A DNA stretch of 64,000 bases, taken from Hesseltinella vesiculosa. Lineage: Eukaryota > Mucoromycota > Mucoromycetes > Mucorales > Cunninghamellaceae. The first letter of the stretch is position 1. Every line of letters begins with the position of its first letter. Made by a program: the position numbers and the translations under genes. The stretch spans positions 62,001 to 126,000 of the forward strand of contig MCGT01000017.1 of assembly GCA_002104935.1 (NCBI GenBank), written 5' to 3'. Positions 1 to 12,164 of the stretch are shown here, one piece after another. The notes under the pieces were generated by a model, which was not told the DNA's origin, searched no databases, and worked only from the letters and a program-made list of their open reading frames with translations.

Positions 1-120
1 ACCCAAGGCAACAAGATTGTTATCCACTTTGACAATGACCATTACGAATTCTGTAACCGATTCTGTACCGTTGTCAATTTAGCTTTGGAAGGCACCATCC
101 GTCCTATTGATTGCTCATGA
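1..120 (+). CDS. 3' end of an unidentified protein gene (partial)
   Basis: Forty codons are open from the first base to a TGA at 118-120. They encode a tail with several aromatic and cysteine residues (HFDNDHYEFCNRFC, then a hydrophobic stretch). There is no stop in this frame, and the base composition resembles the coding exons nearby rather than the A/T-rich DNA that follows. I do not recognise the family from 39 residues. Only the last exon, or part of it, lies in the window. It is followed 200 bp later by the start of the GDP-mannose dehydratase gene on the same strand. Confidence 0.5.
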   Translation, partial: TQGNKIVIHFDNDHYEFCNRFCTVVNLALEGTIRPIDCS

Positions 121-320
121 TATGAATTAAACGTCCCTTCCTCCCCCCCAAAAAAAAAAACTCTTTCTGCATTTTTATCATTGTGCAACGTGCACGACAA
201 AGTGAAAAAAAAAACCAAAAAACAATGCATTAAAAATCCGCCCGCAGGTCGATCGTTTGAACGTGACCTGGGCTTCGTTTTTTTTCTTTCTTTTCTTTTC
301 TTCTGTTTCATAACTTTAGA

Positions 321-1756
321 ATGTCAGAGAACGTCTTTACATCCAACCCTCTTTTTCAACACACGCTTTCGCTTGAAGACTACCGTGCCCGGAAAGTAGC
401 TCTCATCACAGGTAAGTTTGTCTCCTATTTCTGGCTGAAACGTCCCAGGAGAAGACCGAAAGGATAGATGCTCATGATGACCGTCATTGCTTACCCATCT
501 CGTTCATTATTAAACCCAAAAAAACAAACAAAACCAATATCTAGGTGTCAGGTACATGATACTGGAAAAAAGTTCTTGCCCATGGCTAAGCGCGTAGTTC
601 TTAACTTTCCTCCCCCTCCCTTTTTTTTTTGAAACCGACGCTCAGCGGTCAGGATGGCTCTTATCTTGCTGAATTGTTATTGTCCAAGGGTTACGAAGTC
701 CATGGCATTATCCGCCGCTCTTCGTCCTTCAACACAGGCCGCATTGAACATATTTACAAGGACTTTCATGAAACTGGTAAAACAACAGAAGCTGTCGAGT
801 GATAAAAAAAACACGGTCCAATTCACACCATCGTTCGTCGCTTTTTTCATGGGGTTCTTCCAGGTGTCAAGTTTTTTTTACATCATGGTGACTTGACAGA
901 TTCCACGTGTTTGGTACATATTGTTGCTCAGGTGCAGCCAACCGAAGTGTACAACCTTGCGGCGCAATCCCATGTCAAGGTGTCCTTTGACATGTCCGAA
1001 TACACAGGCGACGTCGACGGCCTTGGCACCTTGCGGCTGCTAGATGCCATTCGTACATGCGGCTTGGCAGACCGTGTGCGCTTCTACCAAGCTTCAACCT
1101 CGGAACTGTACGGCAAGGTGGTCGAAACGCCTCAGAAGGAAACCACTCCCTTCTACCCTCGCTCGCCCTATGGCGTGGCCAAGCTGTATGGCTTTTGGAT
1201 CGTTGTCAACTACCGCGAGTCATACAACATGTTTGCCTGCAATGGGATCCTGTTCAATCACGAGTCGCCTCGACGCGGTCGTACTTTTGTCACCCGAAAG
1301 ATCACACGTGCGGTCGCCGACATCCACTTGGGCCGCCAAGAATGCTTGTACCTTGGCAATATCGACGCCCAGCGCGATTGGGGCCATGCACGCGATTACG
1401 TCGAAGGCATGTGGTTGATGCTACAGCAAGATGAACCCGAGGATTTTGTCTTGGCCACAGGCGAAACCCACACTGTGCGCTCGTTTGTAGAAAAATCATT
1501 TGCTGTCACTGGGCGCAAGCTTGTTTGGCAAGGTGAAGGTGTCAATGAGGTCGGCAAGGATGCAGAGACTGGCAAGGTACGCGTGCGCATTGACCCCAAG
1601 TACTTCCGTCCCGCTGAAGTGGACCTGCTTCTGGGCGACCCTACCAAGGCCAAGGAGAAGTTGGGCTGGACCCGGAAGGTGACCTATGATGAGCTGGTTA
1701 CTGAAATGGTCGTGGCCGACGTCCAAGGCGGCTTGAACAACAACACCAGCAATTAA
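321..1756 (+). CDS. gmd: GDP-mannose 4,6-dehydratase
   Basis: Converts GDP-mannose to GDP-4-keto-6-deoxymannose, the first step toward GDP-fucose and related deoxysugars; a cytosolic NADP-dependent short-chain dehydrogenase. Exons 321-411, 545-551, 646-776 and 864-1756 join to 373 residues, the usual family length. The nucleotide-binding glycines GVSGQDG (31-37) are completed only if the 7-nt exon 545-551 is used. The catalytic set is visible: T155 and E157 in STSELYGK, and Y179/K183 in SPYGVAK. The family block [12 protein letters not shown] follows. The start is the only ATG in frame ahead of the Rossmann strand. Fucose is known in walls and polysaccharides of Mucoromycota, so a wall role is likely. 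The partner GDP-fucose synthase is not in the window. Confidence 0.95.
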
Positions 1757-2201
1757 AAGAACCATGATAGACAGCCACAGCTCCTCCCACTCTGATTCAC
1801 CATGTGTGCGTTCATCTTGCGGCGGGAAACCGCGTAGGGCATTTGTTAGGGTATAAAAAATGCAATTGTTTTGAGAATGGACCAATAAATCTCCCCCGCC
1901 CAAAAAAAAAAAAAATCATGGCAATTCAAGTACGTCCACAATGACGTAAGGCCATCCAACGAATCACACCGTCAACAACTGTTTCACTCGTATTGTCAAC
2001 AGTTGCAGCAACCGACCAAAAGAGAGAGAAGAGGCAATCGTTAGGCGGGTCCAAGTGGCAACGATGCGATACAAGAAAAATACAATGCGGTGCCATATCT
2101 TGTACGGGACGTGTTTTGTAAAATGACATTAAATAAATCATCACACAAAAGCGACCTTTTATATACATATATATAATGGTACGATGACAATATCTAGGAT
2201 T
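1757..2201. other. Convergent intergenic region
   Basis: The 3' ends of the dehydratase (+) and the CH-GAS2 gene (-) face each other here. A poly(A) signal for the + gene lies at 1884, followed by an A run at 1902-1914. The 2100-2175 part is A/T-rich. No coding signal is seen. Confidence 0.6.
1884..1889 (+). terminator. Poly(A) signal AATAAA of the GMD gene
   Basis: A canonical AATAAA lies about 130 bp after the GMD stop codon, in an otherwise non-coding stretch. Position and motif fit a cleavage/polyadenylation signal; inferred. Confidence 0.5.
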
Positions 2202-5200
2202 CTACAAGGAGGGATGGGATGAAGAGAGGGCAATGTCGGGCAGATTGCGCTGTTGCTGCTGAGAGGAGCGGAATTTGGTCATCTTGACCTGCAGCTGGTT
2301 GCCATGCTGGTCAATGGCAATGTAATTGTCACCATCTTTGTAGCCAGCGCGCAAATTGGATCGTGTCGAGCTTGAGACCGAGCTTGTGCTAGTGACAGAC
2401 GACGTCGGTGGTGGGGTTGGCGGGGCCTTGACGCCAGGGAAATCAACGATCTTGTCTTGCTGCGACTGTTTCTGGTGTTGCTTGCTTTGAGACAAAGAAG
2501 TCGAGGAGGTGGGTGTAGAGGAGGACCGATTGAGCGAGCGCAGAGGCGTGGATTTGGATGCTTTGAGATAAACTTCTTGCATTGTCGCAAGCCGTTGCTT
2601 CTCGGGTATAATCATAGCCCCTTCCAGCAGAGCATGGTCACGTAAAAATTGTGACAGCTCCGACCAGCCGCCACCTACGCGCACCATCACCATGCGGCTT
2701 TGCAAGACACGGCAGTAGACAAGCTTGGGTTTGACCTCACCAAACAAATATCGGCCCACTTCTCCAGGCACCATCTTGACCTTGACATCATAAGGTGCAG
2801 CGTTGACGATGCGGGCAATCTCGGCATCGAGCAAATTGTCGGACTGGGCTACGTACCGCTTCTTCTTGATGGTTTTGGCGGCTGGGTCCGGACGAGTGGA
2901 GGACATGCGCAATTTGCTTCCGGACCAACCGTGCAAAGATGACGATGGCATAAACATGGAGGCTGTGGTTGTAGATGAGGACTTTGCAGGAAGATAGCGA
3001 GAGGACGGCATGATCGGTAGATGGACGTCGTTGAGATGCATGGCCGACGAAACGTGGCGCAAGGTGGGTGGCGTCATTGTGCGGCGGACATTGCCGTTGG
3101 GAGGGGGCGTGAGCGTGCGCCGTTGCTGGTTGTTCGAGGGCTTGCCTGAACGATCGGCAAAGAGCAGATTTGACGCTGCGGGTGAGAGGGCCGAAGCTTT
3201 GCGTGTTGGCAACGAGGATTTGCGAGCTCGAATACGCTGGGACTGGCTACCGTTACTGCTGGTCGTAGAGGTGGTGGAGGAGGTGGCGGCCTTGGTTGAC
3301 GGTGGCGGTGGAATGGAGGCCATGTTTGACTTCAACTCGTCTCGACGATCTTGCGTTTGTTTGAAGATATGGCGCCAACGGACTTGCTGCTTGTGCTGGT
3401 GTTGAGCCAACAGCTGCTTGCATTTTTCCAGGGAACACACACGGTCGTGACTGCCAGGTAAGGAGGAAGCCGAAGGGATGTCAGGGACTGGGTGCTGTTG
3501 CAGTTTGTCAAAGGCTTTTTGGACTGTCACATGGTAGTAGTTGTACTTGGCATCCAGCTCGATCAGCTTGGCTTTTAATTCGGCGCGGCTGAAATGATTG
3601 TTCAGCATAGTGGCTCGGTAGTGCGGTGCGGTCATGGTGATCACTTCGGCCATAGCTTCGAGTAAGCCATCCAGGTCATCGGCATCTTGTAGCTGCTCAA
3701 CCAGTGACGTCTCCATCGGCAATAGCACATGCTTGATTGTAAGGGCCTGATCAAAGAGTGCCGCAGTTGCCTGCAGTTCATCCATTGTCAAGCTCAAGGA
3801 GGACGGCATTGCTGGGTCTTGAAGCTGCTCCGCTAACAGAGCTAGTTGTGTCGGTATTTGCTCGTTCTCTGTCATCAAGGATGCCACTTGCTGCTTCACG
3901 TCCGTCATATCCACATGGCGAGGCAAGGCATTGAATGCCTCGCCATCATCCTCCATTGCCAATGCACCGTCACTGCAGAACGAGCGCGCTTCCACTTTGA
4001 CCAGTCGATCTTGGGCGTTTGCAACAGTTGCCATGATTTGCCGTATTTTGCGAGCCAGCAGGGTTGCTTTCGTTGAAGCTGACGCGGCGGCCATTGCCGA
4101 AGCCAAATCCTCGTTACACTGCTGCCATTGAGATTTTGTCCAGCTAAAGGTTTGGTGCGCCAATGTCTGCCAGTGCGCAATGACTTCTGATGTGCTATGG
4201 ACTTCCTCCAATGGACAACCTAGGAAAAAAAAAAGTCTCTGTTGAAAAGCCCGCTTCTCGCTTTTCCTTTTGTATTGCATTACCTTCCGCGGTATCAGGC
4301 AAAGTGACGGGCAATTGAGCGGTGTCGTGCATGTTTTCCAAGGAGGTGATGATGGGCTGGAAGCCTTGGAGTTTGAGATGGAGTGATTTGAGACCATCCT
4401 CGTTACTGTGATCAGCCCGCTGCAAGGTGTCTTGGCATTGACCGAACCAAGCCATAATGTCACGAGAGCTTTTGCCCAGGCCAAGGACGCGACGCACAAG
4501 GTCGAGAAGAACATGTAGGTGCTGGTATTGGGCCGTCAAGGTCATCATGGCTGTTTTGCAGGCTTCGTGGGTGACGTCGTCCTTCAAATGAACCAAGTCG
4601 TGGTCGAGCCGCGGGAGCACTTGTTTGCATGCAGCCAGGTCCTTTGTCGTTTGCGAGTACAAGGGCCGCGCCCAAGCATACACCAGCATGACGTCGTCCA
4701 TGGATTTGTGAGGTTTTTGCATGGATGACGCCCACGTCTGGTACACGCCGAGTAGCCTCTGGGTTTCCTTGTCCATGACTTGATGCAGCTTCGCAGCCAA
4801 GGTGCGGATCTTGGTGGTGGTTTCCTTGGTGACCATGGCGGTGTGACGAGCAGCTTCCAACGATGTGGTCATTTCGAGCAGCTGCCGATGCAATTTGCTG
4901 GCCGTTTCCAGTTGTACATCCACCCTATTTCCATCCTTGCTGGTCAGCGAGAGGTCTGGTGTTGTGGACATGGAGGTGGTTGGACCAAAGGAAAAATCAG
5001 GCGTAGCGGCTAGGATGCCTTGCCATTGCTGCCACAGATCTGTCACTTGGCGTCGATAGTCTTGAAGTGCCGAGGCCATGGTATCGGGTGAAGGTGATGA
5101 AGCATCTGTGGGGTCGGTAGCGGCCCAGGAAGTAAGACAGGAAGAGCCTTGAGCAAGGAGATGGTCCGTGTCCCTGTGGAGCAAGACCAGAGCATCCGTG

Positions 5201-8200
5201 CGTTTCCACAATGCAGCCAAGTGGGCATGTTTGTGCTGGAGCTGGTCAACCTGGGTGGCCAGTTGGGTATAACAAAGGTCAAGCGCCGGTGTGCTCCGCT
5301 GCAAGTTGCGATGAAGAGCTTCAAACGATGGCCAGGTCGTCGAGGAGGTGTGCTGCCACTCCTGCTGCAGCGTCAAGATGGGGTGGTCGGGTGCAGTTGG
5401 TGTTGCCGATTGCGACGTTAGCCAGTCATTGATGGCATCGGGTCGCTGATGCTGGTATGCTTGGTCGAGGATGTGCTGGTACTGCTCCTGGTGCACGGTG
5501 AGCCAGGCCAGCAAGGAGGTGTACTCCATTTCCCAGGCTCTTCGAGACTTGGCCCATGCCAGCTGTAGGTGAGCTTCTTGGCAGGTGTCGCGTGCAACTG
5601 CCAACTCCGTTGACGTTTGTTGTAGCGCATGTGACAGGTGTGTCATCCATGGGGTGCCGTCGCTGCTGCCGGGAACAAGGCCATCGGCATCGCCAAGTGA
5701 ACCAGCCTTTGGCTGTCCTGGCGAGGCGGCAGCCACCAGCTGGGCGTGCTGGTCAGTGAGCTGCAGGCATCTGCTGTGGGCTGCCTCCAGGGCGTTCTGC
5801 TGGCGTAGAATGTCGTCACCAAAGATACGTTGGATCATATTATCATCGCCGTCCTGGTCAAGGCTGAGCCATTCGCTCTGTAGCACAGTAACGTCATCGC
5901 CAAAGGCAGCTATGAGCTTGGATAAAGTGATCGTTGTGGCCGCAGCGTTTTCCTGGACGGAGGTTTGGACCTGGTCCAATTGTTGTGCAAGCAGGTGAAG
6001 CTTATTGTACCATTGCAAGGCAGCGCGGTACCGTGAGAGCTTGAGCTCAAGGGATTCGGCAAACAAAAGCAGCTCGGTATTCCGGGCCATGGAGGTGGTG
6101 TGGATGTACTCGTTGGCTTGGTCATTGCTGTCTTCGCCCCGCCGCTGGACGGCGCGCGTGGTGGGAATATTGCTGTGGACGGCTGACATAACATGGGCCG
6201 ATCGTTGGTGGAATTGCGCATGTTGTTGTACTAGGCTGGTTTCGTCCAGCAGGTCTATGGAGTCAATGGCGTGGGGCGATGTGTACAACAGATGTGTGCG
6301 TTCCTGAAGTTGATCGGATAAGCGGCGGCCGTCTAGCTGAATCAGGTCACAGCTTTGCTGCATGAATTCGTGCATGGCCAAGTGTTGCTCGACGACGTGC
6401 CGGGCAAAGGTGACTTGGTGGATCAGGGCTTCAAAGGTCTCTTCCAGCCGGACTTGTGAGGCTTCCAGGTGCGACGGAAGCTCTACGCGTGCTAGGTCAT
6501 CGAGTTCTTGGTACTTGTTGACGACATCAGTAAAAGGACCCTGATCATAGCCCGATATCTGCTGTTCAAACTCAAGTAATGCGTCGATCATGGATTTGTC
6601 CAAGGGCAGATGGTCGTGCCAGCGTGCGCGGGTCTCGATGAATTGATCCAGGGACTGTGCGGTGCCGGTCACCCAGGTCAACGCATGGGTCGATTGATGT
6701 TGCCAATCCAGGCGGAGAGACAGGATCTGCAATTCATAGGACTTTTGTCGCATCAGGTACATCAGCCGATCGAGCGTGGTCAAGGTAGTGAACGTGATTT
6801 CGATTGTCGTTGTGTCTGCAGGACTGACGATGGAAGAACCAATGCGGATAGATGAAAGACACAGTTAAAATCCAAGCAACGTGTTGTTCTGTTTTTATTT
6901 TTTATGCTTGGTACATACCTTAAATCCTTATCTTTGATCGATGCACTGGTCAGTGTCTTGACATGGTGCCGTAGGCGAGACATGTCTTCTCTGTCAAAGG
7001 TTTCCACTTGTTTTTCGAATAAATCATGGTCGGCAATCAAAGCAATGACCTGGTCCAGAGTAAGCGAGGCTGGCGACTCGTCAAGGCCGTCCGGTACATG
7101 ATGGGCTTCTAGAGTATGGATGTGGGCTTCGATCCATTGGCTGATGCGCTGGGCTTCCACAAACCAAACACGGACGTCTTCCACCCAGGACTGCACCAAG
7201 GTGTGACGTTTGCGCAGCATGTCGACTTCGGTGGTGATGGCGGCTTCGTTTTGTTCGACAGGGTCATGGTATTGAGCGAGTAGGTCGTCCATCAAAGCAC
7301 TGGCTGCATCAAGGCGCTGTTCTAATTTCTGGATGCCATTATCGGTGGTGGTGGTCTTGAGCATCTGAGCCTGGATCCAGTCCAGGCATTCATAGATCGG
7401 CACGGTACGTTGGTGGAAGTCGGCTCGTTTTCGATACACGGTGAAAATTGGTTGGTCCCGTTCCAAGTATTCCTGAAGCGTCGCAAACGCTTGATCGACG
7501 TACTGTGAAAAAAAAAAAAAAAAACCTCGGTGAGCCTCGTCGCTTTCACATTCTCTCTCTGGGTTACTTGAATCATGGCCTTGCGTTCCTTGTCATCAAT
7601 AGGCTGAACAGCGGCCCATGCGTGGAACTGATCCACAGCCAGGTCAGCGTCATGTAAGAGCTTCTCTAGAGTATCCAGTTCATTGAGCCAATGCTTCGTT
7701 GGGTGATCGGCCAAGGGCGGATCAGCTGTTGATGTAGTGGAGGACGACGACGGGCGAAATACAAGGCGCTGGATTTGCTGGCGAGCGTTTTGGACGGAAG
7801 CCAGAACATCCATCACACGTGGTTCTCGCATCCAAGGATGGTCAGGTGCGTTGGCCACTGAAGACGTGTGCTGAGGAGTAGGCTGAGCGAATGTTTGGTA
7901 AATGTGCGCCAGGTAAACGGGGAGGGGTGCTTGGGAAGATGGTGGAGTGACATGGGCAAGCTGTTCAAAGACGTGATGGGCTTCCGTTGTTCGTTGGGCT
8001 GGGTCATTGTACTGGTTGCACCACTGGGAAAAGTCTGGCTTTGGATCGGGAGAGAGTTTGTGCGCCAGAGCTAGTAGCAGATGGCCGTCTTCCCATGTCG
8101 TTTCGTGCAGGTCAGCTGGTTCAGGAACGGAATAGCCATCCAATTGGCTTTGCACCCATTTGAGAATGATAGTGGATTTGACAGAGACGTGTAAAGTGGT

Positions 8201-8266
8201 GCTAGTTAAGGTCAAGTCATGACGCCGTACAGTTTGGATAGTCGGAGGCTCTATCTCTTGTAGCAT
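2202..8266 (-). CDS. CH - spectrin-like coil - GAS2-related (GAR) cytolinker
   Basis: Exons 8266-7568, 7502-6919, 6823-4284 and 4219-2202 join to 1946 residues with correct phases. Residues about 28-130 form one calponin-homology domain most like the second CH of alpha-actinin (ILKWVQSQL, then TTWEDGHLLLALAHK). About 1100 residues follow of heptad-rich helix with regularly placed Trp and Leu-Gln, as in spectrin repeats. Near 1735-1810 is a clear GAR domain (PGEVGRYLFGEVKPKLVYC, then MVMVRVGGGW), a microtubule-binding fold of GAS2 and spectraplakins. The region between the coil and the GAR domain is basic and Ser-rich and holds an SxLP-type motif (RARKSSLPTRK) that could bind EB proteins. Likely role: linking actin to microtubules. 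Non-coding DNA upstream of the start shows no missing first CH domain. Function is inferred from domains. Confidence 0.88.
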
Positions 8267-8691
8267 CGTTTCAGAGAAGAGGGGGGTGGTGCGGGCGGGT
8301 GGGCGATTGCTAAATTGAATAGTAATAAAAGATAAAAGAACAAAAAAGAATCGAAAAAGGAGTGGGATATAAATATAATTATAAAAAAGGAGAGGCTAAT
8401 GGTGCAATGTGAAAAGGAGCGTATGTGGGGAAATATGGGTAGAAGAGATAGTGGAAGACCTGTAGGAAAAAAAAAGGAACCGTTTTTTTTAAAAGAGACC
8501 GGCGGACATTGAAACCAGTCAAGTGCATTTTCTTGTCAAATGCCCGAGGCAGGCTTTCACATGTTACGTACCAGCAAAGGCTTATTTAGTAGACCCTTTC
8601 GGGAGATGCTTTATTTTTTTTCTTTTAAAATGATAATCCATGAATGGGTTTCAAACCAAAAAAAAAAAAAAATTCTATAGTAGAAAACTAC
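8267..8691. other. Intergenic: promoter of CH-GAS2 gene and S11 3' region
   Basis: A/T-rich DNA between two minus-strand genes. It holds the likely S11 poly(A) signal at 8610-8615 and A runs at 8467 and 8658. No open frame resembles a protein. Confidence 0.6.
8610..8615 (-). terminator. Poly(A) signal of the S11 gene
   Basis: TTTATT on the + strand reads AATAAA on the minus strand, about 80 bp downstream of the S11 stop codon. Inferred from motif and distance. Confidence 0.45.
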
Positions 8692-9386
8692 TTAGAACTT
8701 GGAGAAGGACTTGCTGGCGGTCTTGGCCTTTTGGACCTTGAGGACGTTGAAACGAACAGTCTTGGTAAGGGGACGGCATTGACCGATGGTCACGATGTCA
8801 CCACTAGAGTGAAACAGAAAAAAAAAATGACGAAGTGTAAGTGATACACTGTGGACATCAAAGGCTTGGTAGGCCGTCACCTCACCAACTACCTCCATCC
8901 AAATGATTCAAAGCGAAGCCAGAGGATCGAAAGAAAAAAAGCCGGAGGTCCGTTTTTTTCTTTCTTTCCAATGGTTCAGCCATAGAATACACAAGGTGCT
9001 AGGAAGGGGATATGTGTTAAAAGGGGGGAAGGTACTTACGCTTCAACGTTGATGTTGTCGAAAGCAGGGGAGATGTGAGCGGCAATGTTGGTGTGACGCT
9101 TTTCGTAACGGTTGTACTTGGGCACATAGTGGAGGTAGTCACGACGGACAATGATGGTGCGCTTCATCTTGGTGGAGTTGACAACACCGGTGAGGATACG
9201 GCCTTGGATGTTCACTTCACCAACGAAGGGGCACTTCTTGTCAATGTAGGAGCCGAACTTGGCTTCCTTGGGGGTCTTGAAGCCAAGACCGACTTCCTTG
9301 TACCAACGCTTGTTCTTGGAGGAAACCTTGGAGTTTTGGAAGATACCAGCTTGCTTTTGGAAGGCCTTTTCGATTTGTTCAGACAT
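8692..9386 (-). CDS. RPS11: 40S ribosomal protein S11 (uS17)
   Basis: Structural protein of the small cytosolic ribosomal subunit, binding 18S rRNA. Exons 9386-9040 and 8803-8692 give 152 residues, the normal eukaryotic length. Diagnostic stretches include [19 protein letters not shown] near the N-terminus, [22 protein letters not shown] in two adjoining pieces, and [20 protein letters not shown] at the start of exon 2. The single intron (8804-9039, 236 nt) is unusually long for this window. I looked in it for box C/D or H/ACA snoRNA motifs and found no convincing set. The start matches the conserved N-terminus of the family. Confidence 0.97.
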
Positions 9387-9819
9387 GTTCGTGAATCAAG
9401 GGAGAGAGAAAGAGGAAGAAGAAAGAGAAAAAAATTTTTGTTTGGCGAGAACGCCTTTTAATTGAAAATGGCTGGCGGAATTACAAACGCCGACTCTCCT
9501 TTGAAATAAAAAAATTTTAGCTTATCGTGATTGGCTGCTGAGTCCAGGCAAAAGCCACTGATCTCCTTTTTCGAGCCTCAAAAGCCACCCCACTTTGCAG
9601 TGTTCTGGATTAGACAAAAAATTGGGACCTGAGAAGCAGTATGCTGATTTCAGTTCATTCTGCCTAGGATCGAAATGGGGAGAAAAAAACACCGGCAGCT
9701 CGTTTTTGTCGCTTCGTTTTTGCCCTCTCTGGCATGGGCAAGCACCAACAGGATTGGCCAGCCATCATCAACCTCACTAGCCTCTTTTTTTTTTTACTGT
9801 GCTTTTGGTTGGCTATTTT
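9387..9819. other. Intergenic: S11 promoter side
   Basis: Contains the 5' flank of S11 and the 3' flank of PARN, both on the minus strand. Short A/T runs occur, and there is a GC-richer patch near 9720-9780. No gene is supported. Confidence 0.55.
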
Positions 9820-12066
9820 TTACTTCCCAATAAAGTTGTATTCTTGTGCAGATTTAACATCCACCTTCAAGTCCAAAGCCTTGTGTAACCCGTCAGCCAA
9901 GGCATCGACAATCTCTTGCACAGGCACTGTCACTCGCTGGAAGGCCACAATCGTGGCCGTGTCAGTTTGTTCTGTGATGTAGGAGCCATAGGGCTGTGTC
10001 AGAACGTCCAGGTGAGCTTGGATATCTTGTAATTTAGCTTGAACAAAGAATGTATTGGGCTTGTTGATGAGGTCTGCAAGAAAAAGATGAGTCTTTTTTA
10101 CCCGAATGCGTCGTTTTTTTTTTTTTTACCTTGTTCAGGGTGCAAGAAATCGAAATATCTATAGATCGTACGGGCTTGACTGACCTTGTTTGACACACGG
10201 GCGACCAAAGCGGTTTGTTGTTGCTGTTCATCCAGGAGAGGTACATGCACCGAGCCATAGTTGTACACCTCTTCTTCTTCATCGTCGTCAAACTGGGTAT
10301 CCTCTTCCTCGTCTTCGCTGTTTTCGCTACTTGACACTTGATCTTCATCTTTCTCCTTTTCCTCTTCTACAAAAGGTCCGTGCTCCTTTTCATCTATGGG
10401 AATAAAAAAACTATCAGCAATGATGTCTCTATCTTGCTGCCCGAATGCCCTTGGACTTACACAGATATGACATCAGCTTGATAAAAACACTGCCTGTCAT
10501 GAATGCATCATAGCCAGCCTCGTGGGCTTTATCTGCAGCATAGCGCATGTAATATCCACCGAGGTCTAGTCGACAAAATAAAAATGAGAGCCTGTTGTTT
10601 TTTGCCTTGCGGCTTACCGATCCTAGGGTTCTTGAACATGTGCCTGGTCGTTTCAAATCTCAGGCTTTCCAAATCAGTGGACCCGGTGATCACTTCCTAA
10701 AAGTCAGACGTACGGGAAGATGGGTAAGTATGGGGTTCCTCCACCAACAGGCTATTCAGTTTACCGAAAGTTCAGGAACGCAAGTAGCAAGGAATTTGGT
10801 GTCAACCATGCTAGAAAGAAAGAAAATGGACGATTGGAGCAGAGCAACCTTTTTTTTTTTTTTTTACATTGGAAACATATTATGAGCAAGCACCTTGAAC
10901 TCTTCCTTGGTATCAGGAAGGGGTTGGATGAACTGGCCAATGACATGGGCGACATCCAAGAGCATATTGTGGCCAACAAGCGGTTTCTTGCTGGAGGTCA
11001 TCCAGTCGATGACTTGTCGGAACCCAACAGCTTCAGTTCGGTCACTCTGAAATGATCATTAGCCCTCAGGATACGCCTATTTTTTTTTATACACTTGCCT
11101 GAAATTGTTTTTCCATTTCATTGGTTCTCTTTTCTTGTTCTTTGGCATCCAGGCGCATGATTCGAATAAATCCTCGTCGGCCTTCGGTACTCAAGTCTGG
11201 GAATCTATGGGAGAGAAATGGGGTTAGTGTTGCAGCAGGCATCATCCAAGACGCTTTTGACTTACTTGTTGCGAACTTCTTGATAAAGCAAGCGGCGTTG
11301 GTAGGCATTTCTAGCTTCAATGTTGACATAGTTTTGATCTTTATGCCCTTTGTCTACCCAGTTCTGGATCGTCTCGCTAAAAAAAAAAAAAGAAAAGTGA
11401 GACTTGGCAAATGGCGTTTCATTCGTCGCTTACACGGCAGCTGCCAGGAACCCGCGTTCCTTTTCATCCACCTGGATATCTGGTATATTGTCACTCATTA
11501 ATCGTCGTCGGTTTTCTACAAACACATCTTCTTCGTCTGGAGTCAAATAGGGAATGCCTTGATACACCCACTAGTCGACGTTCGTAAAAAAAAAAAAATG
11601 AAAGTTTAGAAAGGTACGGAAGTGACGAGGTTCTTATTACCTTGTTGAAGTCAAATGCTTGTTTGGCCAAGAATTCAAAGGCTTGAGCTTGAATATGAAA
11701 TACGCGGCTTGGACCAGAGCGAATGTACATTCCTCTGGGGTAGATGTAAAAGTTGAAGGGCTGAGCAAAGTATCGGCCAGAAGGTTGATCCCACTTGAAA
11801 GTGCAAAGCCCAAACTGCACAATGATAAATCTATCGGCGGCCTCCTTGAGTTCATTATAGCGAAAGTCTCGAGAATCAAGATGCTGTGTATTGCCAGGAC
11901 GATGCAATCCTAAAAGAAAAAGACAACAAAAATGGATAAGTTTTCGACCTTGATGACAATAGCACGTACCTGACAATTCGGTATCAAAGGCCATAAAGTC
12001 GCAAGCATCGATTGCCTCTTTGATCATTGGCAACTTGGAAGCAAAATCGCCGTGATAGATCTCCAT
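9820..12066 (-). CDS. PARN: Poly(A)-specific ribonuclease PARN
   Basis: A DEDD-type 3' exonuclease that removes poly(A) tails from mRNAs and trims snoRNA and other small RNA tails. Eleven exons (12066-11970, 11909-11641, 11570-11434, 11376-11266, 11204-11099, 11046-10868, 10810-10765, 10696-10618, 10565-10461, 10393-10130, 10073-9820) give 548 residues. The catalytic residues are visible: D28 and E30 in FDTELSG, D271 in GHNMLLD, VDTKF in the third motif, and H356/D361 in AHEAGYDAF. A long acidic stretch (exon 10) separates the nuclease core from a C-terminal domain with the predicted size of the PARN RRM-like domain. Intron 5 (11047-11098) has a GC donor. Divergent from HSCB with only 150 bp between the starts. 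S. cerevisiae lacks this gene. Confidence 0.95.
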
Positions 12067-12121
12067 ATTGAATGTTGTCGTAAGGAAGAAGAAAAGAGAG
12101 ACGTGCCATTTCGCGCGCTTC

Positions 12122-12122
<1 letters not shown>

Positions 12123-12162
<40 letters not shown>
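12123..12162 (+). repeat. Poly(A) tract of 40 nt in a bidirectional promoter
   Basis: Forty uninterrupted A bases lie between the divergent starts of PARN (12066, -) and HSCB (12217, +). It is the longest homopolymer in the window. Such tracts resist nucleosomes and could keep both promoters open; that is inference. The exact length in an assembly is uncertain. Confidence 0.8.

Positions 12163-12164
<2 letters not shown>

Noticed and set aside
8804..9039. Intronic snoRNA in the long S11 intron
   Set aside because: A C-box-like TGATG occurs, but no properly placed D box or H/ACA hairpin pair was found.
10811..10893. GC donor at 10891 in PARN intron 6
   Set aside because: Reading on to the GT at 10867 gives the conserved FK-(10 residues)-VDTK spacing with a canonical intron.
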